Position numbers and translations under genes: made by a program
Notes under the pieces: generated by a model
Told to the model about the DNA's origin: nothing
Seen by the model: the letters and a program-made list of their open reading frames with translations, nothing else
The model's database searches: none
In this document: one piece after another, positions 5,616 through 8,842 of the stretch
Layout of the letters: the number at the start of each line of letters is the position of its first letter
How positions within the stretch are numbered: the first letter of the stretch is position 1
Assembly (NCBI GenBank): GCA_963582345.1
Contig: CAUZSN010000110.1
Span: 1 to 8,842 of the forward strand
Source: CAUZSN01 sp963582345
GTDB lineage: Bacteria; Planctomycetota; Planctomycetia; Planctomycetales; Planctomycetaceae
Length of the DNA stretch: 8,842 nt
Direction of reading: 5' to 3'

Positions 5616-6986
5616 ATGAAAATTTCTGCAAACAAAACATTCGCGATCGCCAGTCAGCGCGTTGTCCTGCCGGAGGGCGAGCGCCCGGCCGCGGTCGTCA
5701 TTTCCGGAGATACGATCGAAGCGATCGTTTCGATACATGATCTACCTGCGGGCGTTCGTATAGAAAACTTCGATGGGCAGGTCATTTCACCGGGTCTGGT
5801 CGACGCGCACGTGCACGTCAACCAGCCGGGGCGCACTATGTGGGAAGGGATCGAGACGGCAAGTTCTGCAGCAGCCGCGGGCGGAATTACGACGATTGTC
5901 GATATGCCGCTTAACAGTAGCCCAGTAACCACATCGGTTGAGGCACTGCAGGCGAAACGGGAATCGGTTGCTAATCGGTGTTTTGTCGACATGGGATTTT
6001 ATGGTGGACTGGTACCCGACAATGTTGACGCCGTCGCAGGATTGATCTCCGCAGGTGTGCTGGGAATCAAAGCGTTTTTGTGTGACTCCGGGCTGGACGA
6101 ATTTCCCGCCACTGGTGACAAGGAATTCCGCCGTGCCTTGCCGATCCTGAAGCGAAGCGACACCCCGTTGCTGGTTCATGCGGAGTTGGCCGAGCAAGCG
6201 CCGCTGTCGTTGACAGACCGTCGATCCTATTCGCAGTATCTTGCATCACGTCCGGATCCATTTGAAACCGGGGCAATCCAATTGCTGATCAACCTTTGCC
6301 GTGAATTTAATTCACCAATCCATGTTGTCCACCTGGCCACCGAAAAAGCATGCCAGATGATTGCTGCAGCGAAATCGGACAAGTTACCTTTGTCGATTGA
6401 GACGTGTCCGCATTACCTGTATTTTTCCTCGGAAGAGATTTCTGAGGGCGCAACAAGCTTCAAATGTGCACCTCCCATTCGCACCAGCGACAATCGTCAG
6501 CAGTTGCGACAGGCGCTGAGACAGGGATTGATTGACACGATTGGCTCGGATCACTCACCTTGCCTTCCCAAATTGAAACTTCTGGAGCACGGGGATTTCG
6601 AACACGCCTGGGGAGGGATCGCTTCGCTGCAATTGATGTTGCCGATCGTATGGTCGGTCGCCTTGGACATGGGTTGGCGGCCGGCGCAATTGGCCCACTG
6701 GATGTCAACGGCACCGGCAAACTTGATCGGCGCCGGCCATCGGAAAGGCAAACTACAGATGGGTTACAATGCTGACATTGTCGTGTGGGACCCCACCGAT
6801 GAATTTATCGTTCAGGGCGAAACGTTATTCCATCGTCATCCGCTCACGCCTTATGAAGGTCGGCGGCTGACGGGTGTTGTCCGGCGCACGTATTTGCGAG
6901 GTGAAATTGTTTTTGAAAATGGCAGGATCGTGGGCCCGCCCCGTGGCCAGTTACTGCGCCGTGAAATCACAGGGAGCTGTGCATGA
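5616..6986 (+). CDS. allB: allantoinase
   Basis: The enzyme opens the hydantoin ring of allantoin to give allantoate, using a two-metal centre in an amidohydrolase TIM barrel. With the start at 5616 it has 456 residues, very close to E. coli AllB. All expected metal ligands are visible: His65 and His67 in DAHVHVNQPGR, the carboxylated Lys152 in GIKAFLCDSG, His188 in LLVHAE, His239 in IHVVHLAT and Asp312 in GSDHSPC. PGRTMWEG and ETCPHYL are typical of allantoinases rather than dihydroorotase or hydantoinase. An in-frame ATG at 5583 would add 11 residues; neither start has a clear Shine-Dalgarno. I prefer 5616 because the family begins a few residues before the first strand. The stop overlaps the start of the next gene as ATGA, so the two are probably translated together. 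A repeat element lies immediately upstream. Confidence 0.92.
   Translation: MKISANKTFAIASQRVVLPEGERPAAVVISGDTIEAIVSIHDLPAGVRIENFDGQVISPGLVDAHVHVNQPGRTMWEGIETASSAAAAGGITTIVDMPLNSSPVTTSVEALQAKRESVANRCFVDMGFYGGLVPDNVDAVAGLISAGVLGIKAFLCDSGLDEFPATGDKEFRRALPILKRSDTPLLVHAELAEQAPLSLTDRRSYSQYLASRPDPFETGAIQLLINLCREFNSPIHVVHLATEKACQMIAAAKSDKLPLSIETCPHYLYFSSEEISEGATSFKCAPPIRTSDNRQQLRQALRQGLIDTIGSDHSPCLPKLKLLEHGDFEHAWGGIASLQLMLPIVWSVALDMGWRPAQLAHWMSTAPANLIGAGHRKGKLQMGYNADIVVWDPTDEFIVQGETLFHRHPLTPYEGRRLTGVVRRTYLRGEIVFENGRIVGPPRGQLLRREITGSCA
6971..6976 (+). promoter_or_regulatory. Shine-Dalgarno of uraD inside the end of allB
   Basis: AGGGAG lies six bases before the uraD ATG at 6983 and within the last codons of allantoinase. 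With the ATGA overlap it supports coupled translation. Confidence 0.6.
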
Positions 6987-7498
6987 ATGACATTGCCGAC
7001 TACCTGAACGGGCTGTCTACCGAAATCGTGGAAACGGAACTGCAAAAATGCTGTGCGGCAGAACAATGGATCGCCGGAATGATGGAGCTTCGTCCGTTTG
7101 CCAGTGATGCGGAAGTGTTGAAATGTGCCCAAAGCGTGTGGGAATCGCTCAGCGAAGAAGACTACTTGCAGGCTTTTGCGGCTCATCCTCGAATTGGAGA
7201 CGTCGCCAGTTTGCGGCACAAATATGTAAATACCAGGCAGATCGCCGATGACGAACAGTCCGGAGTCCGAGAGGTTTCGGAAGACGTGTTGACGTTGCTG
7301 GCTGAACGCAATCGAGTCTATTTCGAAATATTTGGATTTATCTTTATCGTGTTTGCGACCGGAAAGTCAGCGGATGAGATGCTGGCCATTCTGAATGCGC
7401 GTTTGTCGAATGACCGGGAGACCGAATTGTCCAACGCCAGGGCGGAACAACTGAAAATCACCAAACTTCGCCTGCAAACAATTGGTCGCCCAAAATAG
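6983..7498 (+). CDS. uraD: 2-oxo-4-hydroxy-4-carboxy-5-ureidoimidazoline (OHCU) decarboxylase
   Basis: The enzyme decarboxylates OHCU, the last intermediate of urate oxidation, stereospecifically to (S)-allantoin. The 171-residue protein has normal family length and is all-helical. The catalytic histidine is His68 in AAHPRIGD; Glu91 and Gln92 in DDEQSGV match the conserved EQ pair, and FIFIVFATGKSADEML plus the C-terminal EQLKITKLRL are family signatures. It is the last gene of the run and overlaps allantoinase by four bases, with its own Shine-Dalgarno. It acts directly before allantoinase in the pathway. Its usual partners, urate oxidase and 5-hydroxyisourate hydrolase, are not in the window. 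Confidence 0.93.
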   Translation: MNDIADYLNGLSTEIVETELQKCCAAEQWIAGMMELRPFASDAEVLKCAQSVWESLSEEDYLQAFAAHPRIGDVASLRHKYVNTRQIADDEQSGVREVSEDVLTLLAERNRVYFEIFGFIFIVFATGKSADEMLAILNARLSNDRETELSNARAEQLKITKLRLQTIGRPK

Positions 7499-7527
7499 CC
7501 ATATCAAAACGAACACTGAAATCGCAG

Positions 7528-7545
7528 GTGATCAAGCCCGATCAC
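7528..7545. terminator. weak hairpin between convergent genes
   Basis: GTGATC (7528-7533) pairs with GATCAC (7540-7545) around a 6-base loop in the 97-bp gap between uraD and the convergent SGNH-like gene. No T-run follows on either strand, so it is at best a weak bidirectional terminator. Confidence 0.25.
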
Positions 7546-7595
7546 TGCCCACGTTCTCGATACATTCAGGGGTCGACGATACCGTCCGCCAAGTC

Positions 7596-8840
7596 TCATG
7601 GCGAGCTGTTGCCGGGCAGGGGATTCATCTGAGACGCATGTTGAATCTTAGAAACAAGCCGATCTATGACCAGCTGACAACCGCGTCGGTTCGCGTGCGC
7701 AGCATCGATCCAAATAGATTCAGCGACATCTTGGTAGATGTCGGTCAGGTCGTCAGCAACGATGCCCTGCGTTTCAAGCATAGGGATTGCCTGGCGTAGT
7801 TTTGGATATCCGTGAACGACATATGGTTCGATCGGATATGATTGTGTCACCAGACTTTGTTCTTCGGGAGTCATTTGTTTTGAATGAGGTACAAAAGGAT
7901 TTGGTTGCAGCAAGTGGATCGATAACGCTCCTTGCTGTGCCGCCACGCGGTGCACGAGATCATGGTAAGCACGCCATTGTTGAACCGCGAATTCCAAGAT
8001 TTCGTCTTCGGACATTTTAAAGAATTGATCGCCCTCGCTATACTCATTCTTAATGGCCAGACTCGTTTCTGCAATCTTTCTTGATAACAAGTTCACACGC
8101 CAATTCCAAGCGTAATGGACAACGATGAAGTTTCGGAGAACGGGATGCAGCGAAAGAGCAGTCACTTCGTCCATTTTTCGTTGTGTTGCTAATAGTCGCG
8201 CGGTATTTTCAAATGTTCGTGGCGTCAACTCTTGGCGCGAGATCTTGTAACGGTAATGGGCTGCCTTGGCGTATTCTGGAGGTACGCCGGCTCGGTTGTT
8301 CTCCGAGTAGTTCCACAACTCGTTGAGCCCGTCGATGTAGACAACAATGTCAAACAGTTCTCGAAAGTAAAGATAGACAAAAACGGATTGAGGAACGGCT
8401 TGTCCAACAATGGCCATGTTGAGCACGATGGGTGTACTCTCCGGGAATATCTTCGCAAGTTTTTGTTCAAGATCGTCGCTCAGCTCTCCAGTTAGATATG
8501 CGAACGAACCACCGAAAATTCCTACGACAAGCAGGTCCCGTTCAATCTGGTCCTGGATGACATAGCCCTGGTCCGATAACGAGATATCGTATTCGGTCTT
8601 AAAGCCAAAATTATTTACTCCTTGACGCTTCGGATCAAATATGTAACCAAATAACGGATGAAGCACCGTGCCTTTATATCTCTGCTCTTCGTCCACCGTG
8701 GGCTTTTGCGACCTTCGTGTTTCTATGAGCACCCCGCGTTTTGCACTACCGTGTTTCGCCATTCTCCAATAAGTGGCTGCAGTCTCCGCGAGTAGTAACC
8801 CGATCATGAGACCTCCTACGACGAGAAAAACCCGTTCCAT
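7596..8840 (-). CDS. membrane-anchored SGNH/GDSL-hydrolase-like protein
   Basis: This 414-residue protein starts at an ATG two bases from the right edge, so an upstream start cannot be excluded, but the hydrophobic segment at residues 4-20 (FLVVGGLMIGLLLA) looks like a natural N-terminal anchor. The rest should be outside the cytoplasm. SGNH-hydrolase blocks are visible in order: nucleophile Ser112 in GIFGGSFAY, Asn141/Gly146 in LNMAIVGQAV, a GxN-like block III in YIDGLNEL (Asn173), and the C-terminal Asp379/His382 in DAAHANRRG. Such anchored esterase-like proteins often sit among polysaccharide or cell-envelope genes, where they may remove or transfer acyl groups, but the substrate is unknown. 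Residues 180-330 have no recognised domain. It is convergent with the ureide run and probably unrelated to it. Confidence 0.75.
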   Translation of the reverse strand: MERVFLVVGGLMIGLLLAETAATYWRMAKHGSAKRGVLIETRRSQKPTVDEEQRYKGTVLHPLFGYIFDPKRQGVNNFGFKTEYDISLSDQGYVIQDQIERDLLVVGIFGGSFAYLTGELSDDLEQKLAKIFPESTPIVLNMAIVGQAVPQSVFVYLYFRELFDIVVYIDGLNELWNYSENNRAGVPPEYAKAAHYRYKISRQELTPRTFENTARLLATQRKMDEVTALSLHPVLRNFIVVHYAWNWRVNLLSRKIAETSLAIKNEYSEGDQFFKMSEDEILEFAVQQWRAYHDLVHRVAAQQGALSIHLLQPNPFVPHSKQMTPEEQSLVTQSYPIEPYVVHGYPKLRQAIPMLETQGIVADDLTDIYQDVAESIWIDAAHANRRGCQLVIDRLVSKIQHASQMNPLPGNSSP

Positions 8841-8842
8841 CA

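Noticed and set aside
7787..8020. Small plus-strand frames (7787-8020 and 8232-8495) antisense to the SGNH-like gene
   Set aside because: They show no domain or ribosome-binding site and mirror a long, well-structured minus-strand gene.

Overview
The window looks like a chromosomal piece of a planctomycete, probably near the Rhodopirellula/Pirellulales group. This is inferred from style, not from a marker gene: moderate GC, a small PEP-CTERM secreted protein, a short two-helix membrane protein with the 'QFTLKAILLL' opening common in planctomycetes, weak ribosome-binding sites, and long intergenic gaps with short inverted repeats.

Layout. The left edge (1-397, minus) is the N-terminal part of a protein that reads like a RuBisCO-like protein (form IV). 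After a gap of about 365 bp with nested inverted repeats comes a secreted PEP-CTERM protein (763-1347, plus). A small membrane protein (1400-1738) and a nitrilase-superfamily C-N hydrolase (1863-2819) follow on the minus strand, with an intrinsic terminator between them. A 454-bp gap then separates the hydrolase from a divergent plus-strand run of four purine-ureide genes: ureidoglycine aminohydrolase (3274-3999), an M20-family ureidoglycolate amidohydrolase of plant UAH type (4154-5404), allantoinase (5616-6986) and OHCU decarboxylase (6983-7498, overlapping the previous gene by 4 bp). A membrane-anchored SGNH-hydrolase-like gene (7596-8840, minus) converges on this run and reaches the right edge.

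How the genes work together. OHCU decarboxylase makes (S)-allantoin, allantoinase opens it to allantoate, ureidoglycine aminohydrolase turns ureidoglycine into ureidoglycolate, and the UAH-type enzyme releases glyoxylate, CO2 and ammonia. This is the urea-free route known from plants and some bacteria. The M20 enzyme is easily labelled allantoate amidohydrolase, but its motifs (EEPTRYG, INSIPS, RAYHD, FIPCRDG) fit UAH better. The allantoate-to-ureidoglycine step therefore has no obvious enzyme here. The divergent nitrilase-family hydrolase, whose superfamily includes N-carbamoyl amidohydrolases, is a plausible candidate for it. That is the most interesting hypothesis in the window.

Two of the gaps in the ureide run hold repeat-like elements: a cluster of TTCTGCC/GGCAGAA motifs in both orientations, and a TTCAGTGTTCAGG inverted repeat whose core recurs just after the last gene. 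No tRNA, rRNA, CRISPR array, transposase or phage gene was seen.
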